A model generated the notes under the pieces. It saw only the letters and a program-made list of their open reading frames with translations, had not been told where the DNA came from and made no database searches. Shown here one piece after another: positions 35,750 to 48,360 of a DNA stretch of 64,000 bases. The stretch is taken from assembly GCA_033026295.1 (NCBI GenBank), contig CM065180.1, positions 17,663,023 through 17,727,022 on the forward strand. Reading direction: 5' to 3'. Position numbers and translations under genes: made by a program. The DNA comes from Channa striata (taxonomy: Eukaryota > Chordata > Actinopteri > Anabantiformes > Channidae). Position 1 is the first letter of the stretch. Each line of letters begins with the position of its first letter.

Positions 35750-37072
35750 TGGAAAGGTTACCTATGCAATGAAACTGCTGCTGACACTTTCTCTAACCGC
35801 TTCGCAGTGGGAAAAGAGCAAAAAGAGGGAATGAAGGTGATCTGTCACTAACATCATTACTGTGCATGAAGCGCAGTCCCAGGATGGCCCGTGTAGAACC
35901 GTACTCCATAACAAAGAAGAGTTGCCTGCTTCAGCCATGCCTCCCTGCCTGCCGGCAATTACAGCTCCATCGGCTGAATCATTAGAGTAATTTACTTACA
36001 AAAAAGCTCTCTATTCTGCTTTGAAGAGTCAAACTGCCGAACCATTTCCCCCAGGCACTGGACCAGCATGCTCGCATTTCGACCCGGTCAATATAAATGA
36101 TCATCGTATTTTGCTCTCTTCCAGCTCCAAACTCTGAAGTTTTCTGCGCTCAGGTGAAGTATTTGTAATACTCACAGGGCTTGCATTGTGTCTAGCAGAC
36201 TAGTGCCCCTTTCTGTCAATATACCAATGGTGGCACAGAAGTGCAGCAGTCACAGCAGTATTTTTTTCCAATGTTGATTTCTTTGTGACAACCATACATA
36301 TGTTTTAGTTAAGCAATGGAATTGACATGCAAACACGAATAGCTAAAAATATAAAGACCAACAATGCCATTTTAATTCCAAGCATTAACATTAATTTAGA
36401 TTATTTACAAAGAAAAAGAACCAGATCTAAACAAGAAATACCACTGCAGGTTCTTGAGCTGTGCAAGTATCTTTAAGCCTTGCAGCCCATGGAAGCCGGC
36501 TCATCCATTAACAAAAGCAGTGGAAAGACATGGACCACAGGCAAGAACGGATCACAAACAGAACAGGAACAAGATTGGAGTAATTACCCCAGTTTTTGTA
36601 TATGACATTTATCAGTAAACCATTTGACCAATTAGTCAAATGTCAGCCTGGGAGAAGGAAACGACAGGTTGATAACATGGATTACATATGGTGAGAAACG
36701 CTGGATGCCGAAGAAAAGCTGGACAACTTACAGCACGATGAGGGACTGGGAGTTGTGAAGAATATAGTATTGCAGTTTTATCACAAAGCACTGTGCCACT
36801 CACAAATCAACTAAACAGTGCCCTGGATATACACGATGAAGTAGTGGGTTGATTGCCACTGGGTGAGTCATTTTCTCCTGACATTTTCTATTTATAAATT
36901 TCTCTATGTGCTGTTCCTTCAATCTTGTTTCTGTTATACATGCTTAGTGATATGTTACTGATCAGCTGGACTACTGTGTGCTTCGTCCTGCAAATGATTT
37001 TAGGGTTATGGTTATATAGTATTCAGTATGCAGTTTTTCTTACAGCCCCCCTGCCTTTCCCTCCTCTCCCAG
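35750..37072. other. No gene seen; possible conserved non-coding DNA
   Basis: 35860-36110 is GC-richer, with homeodomain-like ATTAGAGTAATTTAC and a CGGCAATTACAGCTCC string. It could be an enhancer. No coding frame is convincing. Confidence 0.35.
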
Positions 37073-37246
37073 GTGGTGTTGAACTACAGTGTGTTGCCCA
37101 CTAAATTCTTGTCTTGGGTGGAAGCCGTGTCTTTGCAGACAGAGGAGGCCAATGCCATGCCTCGGAGGACAGCTGTGTGTGGCTTCTTGTACAAACACAG
37201 CGTTCTCTCCTTAGCTTCATCAGAAACAGTCAGACAGACATGTTGA
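37073..37246 (+). other. Weak terminal-exon candidate
   Basis: A strong acceptor-like pyrimidine tract (CCCCCCTGCCTTTCCCTCCTCTCCCAG, ending at 37072) precedes 57 codons that are open in only one frame, starting VVLNYSVLPTKFLSW and ending SETVRQTC before TGA. The other two frames stop within the first ten codons. No AATAAA signal is obvious in the next 300 bases and the peptide is not recognised. If it is an exon, the upstream exons lie outside what I can identify. Confidence 0.2.
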
Positions 37247-40200
37247 TTTAAAACAGTTCCCAAGGCTTTTTCTACTATGTTAAAGAGAGTCTTAGGGGAG
37301 CACAGATCCTGGAGTTTATGCTTATTATATGCATGTACCCAGTGTAAATGACACTGTATTTCTTAGCAGCTGTTAAATTACAATGAACAAATTAGGCATA
37401 ACAAATTAAGAAGCTATAATGCTTTCATACATACCAAGTATTTAAAAAAAAATGCATTACTAAGTGAAGTGTTTGGCAGGCCAGTGCTTAATATTTCTCC
37501 ATTTTCTTCATCCAGTTTCAGGAACAACACTAGGAGTAAGGCTTTGGACAAGGATATGTCAAGAGCTGTGAGCACCCTCTAGTGCTTGAAACACTTTCTG
37601 ATATTATAAAAAAGATAATAACAACTGAATTGCAGTTTTCACCCTCTGCATCACACCCACTGTAATAATAGTGCTAATTGTTCAGATTTAATGGATGAAG
37701 CATTTATTTTCACCTGCCATCTGCCAAATATAGCTTTTTTTTTAAAGAGCATTTCAACTACAGAAGAGACATTTAACTTGCGGTATGGAACAGTTACAAA
37801 AGCTTTTGTAAGTGGCAATAAAGAGTTGGTAGGAAACCTATGATCGAACAACGTCAGAATCAAATAATTATTCATTGTGGAAGATTTTGTTTACATTACA
37901 TTTATTATTGTCTAATTATCTATATGTATAAGTGACAAGTGGAAGCACCAGAGCGAGTATTACCTAATCGTAAAAGTCCCTTTTTTCTAAACACCCGTGC
38001 AAAAGCAAACGCACATACCTAATGAAACACAGATTTATACATAACCTGCCTATTTTAAGTTTTTGCCTGTGTTATATTTGACTAGGTATTGTTAAAACAT
38101 TTTTGATGCCATTACAAGTACTAACATTTTGACTTTGGCAGCTGTTCATGAACCATACTCTTCTATACTAATTTTATACCTAAAAGAAAATAAAGAAAGA
38201 AAGAAAATTTTTCAATAATTAATAGTATAAAAGAAATCCTGTCAGTGAGATAAGAGTAGCAACGTTCGGTACGCAGCCCTACTACACTCATCTTTATCAG
38301 AGACTTTATCAGAAAAGACCTAATCTTGTGAGGAGAAATGATTTCTTCCACCTACGATACAACCTACACATTCAGATAATATCAAGCACATCAACATTCA
38401 CTTTCCAGTCTCCAGTTTAATTTGATTTGCCATAAACAGAGGAAAACCCACTTTTTTTTGTGTATGTGTAGAAACATTCTTGTTAAAATCTCTAAGATAA
38501 GAGGAGAGTAGAATGAATCTGGTAAAGATTATAAAACATACAGTATGAGGCAGAGGGTTGTTTTGGTTGGTTATGAAAATGCCACAAATGCTAGGATAGG
38601 AACCATAGCTTCTTCCAGCAACATAAAGTTAAAGTTGAAGTGCCTGAAGGAAAATTACTTTACTAAATACATTTTGTCAGTGCAAATCAAATACACAAAC
38701 ACAAAGACACAGTCCTATGCACTTTGTGTGCGCAATAAACAAGAAATTGTATCATTCTTGCTGCCTGCCTGAATCAAATAACTTCCTATATTACCAGTAA
38801 TAGGAAATTATGTAGATGTAGCTGACCTTTCACACAAAATTATACTTCAGTAATATTAGAAAACAACCTCTAGAGATTGGACAGAAATACACCAATAAAC
38901 AAATAAATGACCAATATGTGCGAAACCACTCAGGGTTGATGTGCTTATTGTGAACTCCTTAATGATTATAAATTTACACCCCTTCAGCTATAGTATGCAC
39001 ACACGTTAAACAGGTTGTTACCTCAAAAAACACTAAATCATTCTTCTTAATAATGTAAACTTTGACCATTTATTCATGTTACAAGTAGGACGTCCAAAAA
39101 TGATGAAACAACACCTGATTTGGGTAACACGTTTCTTCACTACGACAATCAAGCCACATTTCACAAGACTTAAGAAAAAAATGTAATAATTTGTTTACTT
39201 CAACCTTTCATTTCAGTGTAGTGCAAGTTGAACTGTTTTGGTCTTTGTTCTCTCACAAAGCAGCTGAGACAGGCCTGTCAGTTTAGGTAATAAGAGGCGA
39301 TTTGCTGTGCTTGATCCAATTACAGTCGTCTGGATGGCATAAGGCAGTAAACAGAGCGCTGGCAAAGAAGGAAGAAGAACACAACTAAGGAAATTACACA
39401 TACAAATGTGTGTTTCTCACCTTGGATCACCTAGCAAGCTTTCACTTGCATTTAGTTGCCAATATCTGCAAATATGTAGTTTCTGTCCACTTTGAACATT
39501 GCATTTAACTAGCACCTATTTATGCTTTCCAGTTGTGGAGCTCTCGGGGTCTGTGGCCTCTGAATCCACAGCCTATTAGCTCAGACAGGCCCCATCGCCC
39601 AACTCACCCAAGCATGAGATGGACCCTCTGTAATACAAATTGTCTGCACCACTTACAGCAGCTCAGCTAGAGAGGCAACATGACAGCCGTTAATTGACGG
39701 GGCCCTCAGCGTGGGACAGGCTTGAGAGGAGAAATAGTGTCCCCTGTTTGGCAGGGGGAAAGGGAGGGAGGAAGGGAGGGAGGGAGAAGAGAGGAGACAA
39801 AAAGGGTGGGGAGATGAGAAGGAACACTAATTGAGGAGATACAGCAAAAACGGAAGGGAGAGTAGTGGATGGAAGAGAGGTGAGATAGATGAAAGCAAAA
39901 AGGTGATGCAGGAGAAGTGAGTGGAAGAAGACGGGCACCACACGAAGCTTTTAGAAGCTCATTCTTCACCGAATCCTATTAACATTTTTCACAGGGAGAA
40001 TTAAGGAGTTAAGAAAGCGTTCTCTCATCCAGTCCAGAAAGGAGGTCACCATGTAATATAGTGTGTGTTTGTGCAGCATGTGTCACTAACAACCAAGTAC
40101 ACAACAAACTAGTGGTGGATTGCTTCACAACGAGTAACACCGCATTTGTTCTGTCTTTCTGGTTAAAAAAAGCTACACTTTAATGCAACATCTGGCAACA

Positions 40201-40870
40201 ACAACTTGAACTAATCTCACTCATGAAATATTCTTTACCAATTTATTTATATCTTTGTTTGGCATTAAATGAAGAGGGTAAGTGCATAAATTATTTCACA
40301 TAAATGTTCATCTATCAAGTATTTGCCTAAAACCACAGGTATCCTTGTAGCTCGGTACTCTGAATTATGCATCAAATCCACTGTCCTGGTTCTGTCTTTT
40401 TCACTTACGCATTAACATGTACTCTCTGTACCTAATAATAAAGTATCTTTTGAACATTTGGAATATCAGGTGATCCTCTGAATAACATAACTTGTGCAGG
40501 CTACTGGGCTTTTGTGAGAACATGAATGACCAACACCAACACTGAGCTTTATAAATCATGGCAGGCCAATCATGTTTGACATTTAACCACCTCTTTTTAT
40601 ATCTATATTATCTAATTTTTTGTCAGCATATACAACTTTCGCTGTTGTTTTTACAGTAATCTGATTTGTTGCCTAAATACTCCCCCCCTCCCCCCACTCC
40701 ATTCATTAGGCCTAAGGCACTCAGCAAAAACACTTAAGCATAAACCTAATGGAGCTTTTAGAGACATCGAGACAATGGCACAACTGCACTCTGAAACTCA
40801 TTATTTCCAATGACCTGCGTCACACCACAGGACTTTTTTTTTTCACTGCAATGAGCTCATGCAGGCTGTT
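37247..40870. other. No gene seen
   Basis: Mostly AT-rich. 39540-39720 is GC-richer with CCGTTAATTGACGG, an imperfect palindrome with a homeodomain-like core. 39754-39800 is a GGGA-rich purine tract that accounts for two minus-strand frames. Confidence 0.4.
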
Positions 40871-40899
40871 GTCAAAGTTCAACCTAACTGAACTTTGAC
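40871..40899. promoter_or_regulatory. Inverted pair of CAAAGTTCA sites
   Basis: GTCAAAGTTCA and TGAACTTTGAC are exact reverse complements with a 7-base spacer (ACCTAAC). Each arm contains CAAAGTTCA, close to HNF4-type and other nuclear-receptor half-sites. It could equally be a small palindrome with no function. Confidence 0.35.
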
Positions 40900-42061
40900 C
40901 TCTGTGCACTGTGATAAATGTGCCGTGGCCAGTAGAAACGGTGTCAGTAGGACCGACGGGTGCATTTTAACTGAAGACATAGCTTTTAAGTAGGCAGAAT
41001 TTGTAAAAATAGCTCAGGTTTGTTACATGTTCCCCATCAGAGGTAAATAACATATTAGCACATATAAATAACATATTATACATGTTATACATCTTAACAT
41101 ATTATAACATATGGCACATAGTATTACACTGCTTCTTATCTTGAAGGCCCAGATACACATCATGTAAGATGCGGCGGTTGTAAATTTGTGTTTAATTTCT
41201 AACAAGAGACATACAGTAACAGAGCCTGCCTGGTTAAGCAATGGGCTATTATGCTGTTAAATGTGATAGCAAACTAAGCATGTGACAGCACACAATTTTT
41301 AAAGGAGCATTACGCATGCAGAACCCGGGCATGTTGTTTGCGGCTACACAAGAAGAGACCTACAAGTCTTGGAATTCAACACCAGGGGTCACTGCAGCCT
41401 TAAACATTTCTATGGACTCTGGTACTTTATCTGGCTTTATAACATGATTTTTAGACTCGCAGATTCATTTATTTAAGTGTGCTAGTTCAGCAGTTAATAC
41501 ACAAACATATATAAAATAACCCATCTTCACATCTGATACTTTTTGGCCTTCAGCTCTGTAAAATGTTCTCTTTAAACTGGAGTTGTTTGACAAGTCCTTG
41601 TTTTGACGTCAGCTTCATTCGTCACGAGTACATAAGTTTCTAAACACAGACACACAAAAAGTTAGGTTTGTGTGCATTTAATTAAAGATGTGATCTGTTC
41701 TGTTCAAAACATATTTTTTCTTTGAATAGAATAAAAAAGAAAAAAGTCCAGAAGAACTAAATAGATCTGTGGCTTCTAAGGGTCATTAATAAACACAGTC
41801 GTACCAACAAGTGCTGTGGACATTCAGTACAAAGATTTAAATAAGCAAAAGCACACACATTTATTTCAAAGCACTGCAGCATCTAATGATATCTGGAATT
41901 GTGTAACAGTTGGCCTTGAGTTGAAAAGACCAGATATCGTCACTACTCCACACAAACTCTACTGATCTAGACATAAACAGATCCATATGTGGAACAACTC
42001 GCACAACCTGAATCAAAGATTCTACTTACAGACAGGTTCGCTTTGTATAGCCACATGCACA
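40900..42061. other. No gene seen
   Basis: AT-rich sequence with repeated CATATTA/TAACATAT words at 41049-41112. No gene or named repeat was recognised. Confidence 0.45.
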
Positions 42062-42226
42062 ACTATGGGCTAGGCAAGACACTAAACCTCAAGTTGGTTC
42101 CGGTGGGTAAGATGAGCACCTTGCATGGCAGCTACCGCCATGTGTGTGTAAATTGGTGAATGAGAAGCAACACTGTAAAGCGCTTTAGATGAAAACACTA
42201 TATAATTGGCCATTTTTTACCATTTA
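42062..42226 (+). mobile_element. tRNA-derived SINE remnant (body and tail)
   Basis: Contains GGCAAGACACTAAACCTC, TTGGTTCCGGTGGGTAAGAT, GAGCACCTTGCATGGCAGCT, GCCATGTGTGTGTAAATTGG and GTAAAGCGCTTTAGATGAAA, in the order of the body and 3' tail of a common teleost SINE. The tRNA-like head is absent, so the copy is 5'-truncated. It ends in a CA microsatellite at 42228. It appears to be the same family as 1-118, which retains the head. Confidence 0.75.
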
Positions 42227-42227
42227 T

Positions 42228-42254
<27 letters not shown>
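42228..42254. repeat. CA microsatellite
   Basis: CA run directly after the SINE tail. Confidence 0.95.
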
Positions 42255-42258
<4 letters not shown>

Positions 42259-43900
42259 CAGAGTGAGAGAGTTCTCTCATCTCCTAATCTCTCTGGTGAG
42301 AATCAGGATGGTCGTGTCGTGCAGATGAAAAAAGCAGAACTGTCTGACCCGCAGGTGGGTGTGTGCATGTGTGAGTGAGTGAGAGAGAAAGAGAGTGTGT
42401 GTCTGTGTGTGTAGTGGGATTTATTTAGGGCTGAAAGACCTTCAAAAAAAACTCAAAGTGCGTAACAGCAAAGAAAATGTCTAGTGTAGGCAGGTAACAA
42501 AGAGCTGAAATCTTGCTATTACTAACTTCTGCTTGTTCTTCATTATTTTATTCACATCCTGCTGGCCATGCTATCTGCAGACTTTGCAACTAGCACTGCC
42601 AGCTCCAGGTGGAAGTGTGAACTCAAGGACTCCCGCTAAAATAAGGACAAATTAAGTCACATGGCAGCCTATAAATTTACTGTCCGCCTTTTACGTCTCT
42701 CATATCACAAATCCACCAAAATTGATCATGGGATTTTCAGCATGGCACATTTCAATTAGCTGCAAAAGTAGCCATAATTAAATGATCTAATTCTATAAAC
42801 ACTGTATCTATATTTGGTCCCCCCCCATTGATGAACTATTGATGAACCACCTAAAACCTGTGTACATGACCAGCATCCTATCTGTACTGCAAAAATGACT
42901 GGCATAACATATCCAAGACTGTGCTAATATGTAGGAAGAGGAAGCACTTGATGTCCATTTTGGAGTTCACTCATTTCCATCTGGGCACCACATGCTTGAA
43001 TAATGTAGAGCATCTTATTAGTTCATTAAGCATTTCATTGCCTTGTCTCACAGGGCTTAGACATATTTAGCATTTTATTATTCAGCATGCAAGCTCTGTA
43101 AGCAGATATTGCTCTGAGTGACCCCCCCCCCCCATCTCTATGTGTCTGAGTGTTCGGTAGAGATGTGGTGAGACCTCACCCAAATCTTAGCTGGGGGCGA
43201 TGAGATGCTACAATAATAATGCCTCTTCCATGCCTTGTTTTTGCACTAAAGCGTTTCACTTAGGATTATGCTTTATTTATGAAATGAGGAACCTTACACC
43301 GTGGGTGGACGGTTCTGTGCCTCAGTCTATGGGGCAATTTGAGGATAGATAAAAAGGGATCACACCATCTTTATAAAGAAAAATGAATCAAATGTGTCCC
43401 TCAGCTCAAATATGTCGAAAAAGAACTGCTAGCCTTCACAAAGTCCCACTGGTTACATTTTAATAAATCACCCACTGGACAGAGAGAATTTTTTCTGGTA
43501 TGAATGTGTGAGAGAGGAAATATTTGCAGATAATCATTTAAAACTCAATTTGCCCACGTTCCCCCAAATATCCCATATCCCAAGTAATTACTCCTAATCA
43601 GTTGTGTAACGCCATGTAAATCTGTTTAAACTCCTTCGCTGAATTCAAATGAGGAAGGCCTTTGAGTTGTTAGAAATCAATTCAAGTGTTTATTGCAGAC
43701 AAGAATGAGATTAAACTGATTTCCGATACAGAACTTTCAGTGCACAATATTAAAAATATACACAAAATAAGAGCTGTGTGTGTGTGTTTGTGTGTGTGCA
43801 TGCCTGTGTTTCTCTGTGTACACAGAAATCAAAGGGTCTTTGAGGCGGTGGAACTGCGTCTGCGTTGAGGCCTTCGGTTCTTTTAGCCAGAGACTGTTGT
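42255..43900. other. No gene seen; poly-C run
   Basis: Twelve C in a row at 43122-43133 and a GT run at 43775-43799. 42940-43110 (GTTCATTAAGCATTTCATTG and neighbours) looks like conserved non-coding sequence by composition only. Confidence 0.4.
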
Positions 43901-43914
43901 GTTGCCATGGAAAC
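43901..43914. promoter_or_regulatory. RFX X-box-like site
   Basis: GTTGCCATGGAAAC matches the imperfect-palindrome X-box bound by RFX factors (GTTGCC, two-base spacer, GGYAAC-type half with one mismatch). No promoter or coding exon is recognisable beside it, so it would have to act at a distance or be a chance match. Confidence 0.4.
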
Positions 43915-45193
43915 GCCTGTTGAACGAGGGTTTTATGAATCTTTCAGCAACCCCCTTTTTCTTCCAACCACTTGGGATCTTTTCATAATCCGCACAACAT
44001 ACAAAACTTTCCACATTACGGAGGGCACCCAGTCGCCAGTAGATTGGTCAAAGTGTCATTACAGTCTGTCAATTCAGAAGCTCGGTTCTGTTTCACGAAA
44101 ACAAAAAGGTATCAGCTGGAACCAATCTGATTTCTGAAAAAATAAACATCTTAACAATGCATGCATAAATATACAGGGTGTACACAGTTGCAAGCAAACA
44201 TCATGCATGCTAAAAAGATATTTGTTCACAGCTGGGGAGACAGAGGCAAGCAATGCAACAACCTTCTTTTCTTTTCTCTCAGTTTCTTTCAGCAGACCAT
44301 GAGCGCTGGCTTATCAACGAGACTGTCAACGAATGTGCTTTCCTTTATCTTGTGTCCTTGTACTGAGACAATAGAAAAAAAAATGTAGTGCTGTAGTAAA
44401 CGAAAGACTCTCCAAAATATTTTACTTCCTTATACCTTTGCATTCACCTGTGTTTATGGAAGTTTATAGTTCAGGCTAAATATGAGCAGCCAGTTGAAAC
44501 ATTACATTTAACCTGTACGGAAAAATGACAGAATCTTAAAGGAGAGATTTTGGGAGTGCTCTGAGAAGCAATTTTCTGGTTGGTGTTGTGATTGTGACGG
44601 GAATACAGACACAAATGCTAATCAATATTTCAGCTCAGTGTAAAGACGAGGAATAGTGATGGGCGACACTCAACCAAACACTACAGGTCCCAGGGTTGCC
44701 TGGCATACACATAAGGCCTTGCCATTGCCACCTGATACCACCATACTTTTGCACCTTTACCATGAATCATTAATCCACTTCAGCATTTGTGTGTCTTGGA
44801 GGGCAGATGAAGCATTCTGGCCATCAACACTTCATCCAAGCACACTTTAATAACGAGGAAGCTTTATACTAATCAAACGCACTGAATCGCCTTCTCTTTC
44901 TGCTGCCATCAATGTATGTATGTTATTTATCAAGCCTGAAAAGTTTCATTTAGCTACAAGCACTTTAAGACGAGTCAGTTAAGGACTGTGTGTCTTTTAA
45001 CTACAGTATCGGGGTCTGACAGTACTGGTTTTGCATAATGAGGGACTTCTTGTGTTTACAGTGTTTAATTGGATATGCACTGTGTGGCATTTATTGTTTT
45101 TTCTGTAGACAAATGTAACCATGCAACAGAGATTATGCCGATTGCCACTGAACAGCTGTGCATGAATATGCTGAGCTTGATTCAACATGAAAT
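43915..45193. other. No gene seen
   Basis: Open frames at 43865-44137 and 44161-44388 have no recognisable motif. Confidence 0.45.
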
Positions 45194-46490
45194 CAGAGGT
45201 GGATGAAGTACTCTAAAACTGTACAAAAGTACAAATACACAAACAAAAATGTGCCTATTAACATTAGAGGTACCACAATGACATTTCTACACAAGTAAAA
45301 GCAAACAACTCATTAACTTATGTTTCATTTAAAGTATTAAAAGTAGAAGTGTTTCACATTTTTCTTTTCTATGGATTAGTGCTGCTTAATGTTTATCAGT
45401 AAATTGTGCATTTTTAAAATTACAGATCATCTTTGATCACTAGTGTGCTAGCATAAAGGGACTTTAACTACTTATTGACAATAGACATAAATAAAGGATT
45501 GACGTTGTTTTGGCTATATGATATGATGCTCGCACTACTCATGTTGTAACATTACATAGTGACAGTACAAGCCTAAAGCAGTATTTGCACTGTAATTTCA
45601 AGAATAAAACATAAATGTCAAGGAAGCTGGAAATAAGGTCAGGACATACAGAATGAATGAGCCACAAAAAAATCATAACAAGAAGGAAACATGAGTGAAA
45701 ATGTATCTATAATATTTTTGTTTTTTGCATCTGTTGCAATCCAGGTCAACACAGTCGACGGTTGCAGATAATCCCATTGCACACTAGCGCATGTGCCCTG
45801 CTGCCTTCAGAAGGAGAGGAGAGCAAACAAATTGTGTCGATCAATTAATCATATTAATTTATAAACCAACAGGGAATGCTCTGCCTGAGTTCTCAGAGCA
45901 GTAACACCAAGGATTCACTTTGCAGAGCTTTATATCTTACCGAGGCAGGAAAGAAAATTTCAAGTTCAGAAAATGTTTGGAGCGCTGGTCATTAGACTGT
46001 TTGATTGACTTTAACACGACAAACTGAACTGGGCAATGTATTCCACAATCCCCATTTAAAACCCACATTTTATCATGGCAAGTCAATAAGCTTTATGTCT
46101 GAAAATAGACCATTACTCCGGACCATTCATTTGTGCTCCTGCCCAGTGAATGCCAATATAGGCAGGCAAGTCACTCTCATCACACCACATCATGTTGTAA
46201 GATACGCCTGTAAGTCAAAAAGTGAAATTAAAGTGTACTAGCCTACTTTGAAATAACTCTTTAAATAAGGAAGGAAGAACCAAGACTATCCCTGCCTGTG
46301 CCTGGTTTTGTGAAATGATTGGTGTCTCACCATTAATTAGAAAAAATTAAATAAAAGCATAACAAACAAAGCATAGATATTCACTTTTAGTTATAGTGCA
46401 GTAAAAGTCAAAGTAGCCAAAATTACATATAGCAAAATAACTGAAAAATGCACTCACAAAGTACTTGCACTTCATTACTTTCTAACACTG
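45194..46490. mobile_element. Pair of hAT-like short-element termini, 1.3 kb apart
   Basis: The left end reads CAGAGGTGGATGAAGTACTC followed by GTACAAAAGTACAAATAC. The right end, on the minus strand, reads CAGTGTTAGAAAGTAATGAA followed by GTGCAAGTACTTTG and CTACTTTGACTTTTACTGCA. Both resemble the two ends of a teleost non-autonomous family rich in AAGTAC/AGTAAAAGTA words, with 5'-CAG...CTG-3' termini as in hAT elements. The internal 900 bases are not recognised and carry no transposase. The flanking octamers (CATGAAAT and CACAACTG) do not match, so a target-site duplication is not seen. Confidence 0.45.
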
Positions 46491-46984
46491 CACAACTGAC
46501 TGGCAAATCACCATTTTATTTGGAGAGAGACAGCCCGCACACCTTATCCACAAGAAATGTAGGAGCTAACTGGAGTTCTGAACTCCTCCAACAAAAGTTT
46601 TTTTCTACTTACAGCATCCATATATTCTGACCTTTCAGAAAGTGACACAGACACCCCTTGACCACAATATCAGAAGTTTTAAAAGATGAGAAATGAAATG
46701 TTTATAAAGCCAGCATGCCCACCCTGACAGGGCACTCTGAGAAATTCTATTTCCTCTTCATCAAAAAAGCTAGATTTCATTTTGTAGAATGACTGCGCTT
46801 AGTAGAGGAAACACTTGAAGATCAAACTCTGTTAAAGAGAAACTGCTCTTACGTGTCTTTTGCCTTTGCTTTTGTAGGTTTTCATATGGCCCTGCCTCAA
46901 GTGCTGTGGCATTTAAAGCAGTAGATGTCTGCATCAGTCTATGGGTTTTTGGTATAACCTTCTATTTTACTTGTATTTTTGTTC
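46491..46984. other. No gene seen
   Basis: No recognisable content between the hAT-like end and the retrotransposon fragment. Confidence 0.45.
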
Positions 46985-48360
46985 TTTTTGCCTCGCAAAG
47001 TTAGCATTATGAAGAGATACACCAGAGAAGTTGAAACCGGGAGGATAAACAGGATGTTCTCCACTGAGCCATCCAAAATGTACTGACAGTGGCAGTGTAA
47101 TAACATGAGAGTAAACCCACCAAGGCTAGACACTGAAGAATACTGGAAAGGCATATGGGAGTAGGAAGCATCACATAACAGCAATGCCCACGGTCTGGTG
47201 GATTTGAGAGCAGACCACAGCAACCTTCTCTAACAAAATCCAGGAACCATCACAATGGCACACATCCAAGAGAGGGTCTCAAGGATAAAGAAGTGGACGG
47301 CACCAGGCCCTGACATGATAGATGCCTACTGGTCAAAAAAGCTAACCTCACTCCATGAGCGCCTGACAGCTCAAATGAACCAGTTACTAGTGGATGGAGC
47401 CCACCCTGAATGGTTAACGGAAAGCCACAGATTCACAATCCTGAAGAACCCTATGAAGGGAGAATTCCCATCCAACTACTTCCCAACAACCTGCCTTTGC
47501 ACAACACAGAAGCTCCTGTCTGGCATCATTGTGGCTGGGATGAGCAGACACATGGATCAATACATGAGTACGGTCCTGAAAGAAATTAGTAACACCAGAG
47601 GAGCAATACACCATCTACTGGTAGACAAAGCAATCACCCGCTGCTGTTCTGCATAGGTCTGAACCCCCTCAGCCAGATCCTCACCAAGAGTGGTTACGGA
47701 TATGGACTACGGAATGGCACAACCATCAGCCACTTCCTCTACATGGATGACATGAAGCTGTATGTCAGGAACGAACAAGACATCGACTCGCTGATACATA
47801 CCAACCGGGATACAGCCAAGACATCGGGATGCCATTTGGAATGGATAAGTGTGGCCGGATAGTAGCAAGGAGAGTAAAGGTAATCCGAATTGAGGGGATT
47901 GTACTACCAGAGGCAAGATATCAGATGTTAGTGAGTGTCAGGGCCACTATCTAGGATGAAACAACTGAGCTCCATATACCTCAGGCAGCAGGAACCAGAG
48001 GAACATTGGAAGAAACAGCAGGAACCCCCATGGAAGGACAAACCCCTGCACGGTATGTATCGCAGGCAGATAGAAGAAGTGGCTGATATCGAAAAATCCT
48101 ACCAGTGGCTGGACAAAGCTGGACTGAGACAGCACAAAGCCACTAATCCTACCAGGACAAGGCTCTGAGTACAAGACCAATAGAGGCCATGGTCTACCAT
48201 ACCAAGCAGGACCCCAGGTGCAGGCTGTGCAAAGGTGCCTCCGAGACAATAACATCGGGGTGCAACATGCTTGTAGGCAGGGCATACATGGAACGCCATA
48301 ACCAAGTGGCTGGCATAATGTACAGAAACATCTCTGCCAAGTACAGGCTGGAAGTCCTAA
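46985..48360 (+). mobile_element. Non-LTR retrotransposon fragment: RT domain through zinc knuckle, heavily deleted
   Basis: A decayed pol gene of the same class as 459-905. In order: an N-terminal flank (TGRINRMFSTEPS; LDTEEYWKGIWE then a TAG stop at about 47155); the RT start (IKKWTAPGPDMIDAYW, about 47286-47335); HPEWLT; MSRHMDQYMST; a junction near 47640 where about 90 residues of RT fingers and palm, including the first catalytic Asp motif, are missing; LLFCIGL and NPLSQI; the YMDD box (LYMDDMKLY, YMDD codons 47740-47751) in another frame; a second gap near 47930 of about 100 residues; LRQQEPEEHWKKQQ; HGMYRRQIEEVADIEKSYQW; then CRLCK...GC with the knuckle His lost through a three-residue deletion; and MERHNQVAGIMYRNI. 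Identity ends near 48360, just before the endonuclease region. Non-functional. Confidence 0.85.

Noticed and set aside
39690..39969. Two minus-strand frames rich in Leu, Pro, Phe and Ser
   Set aside because: They arise from the purine-rich GGGA tract read in antisense. There is no signal or domain beyond composition.
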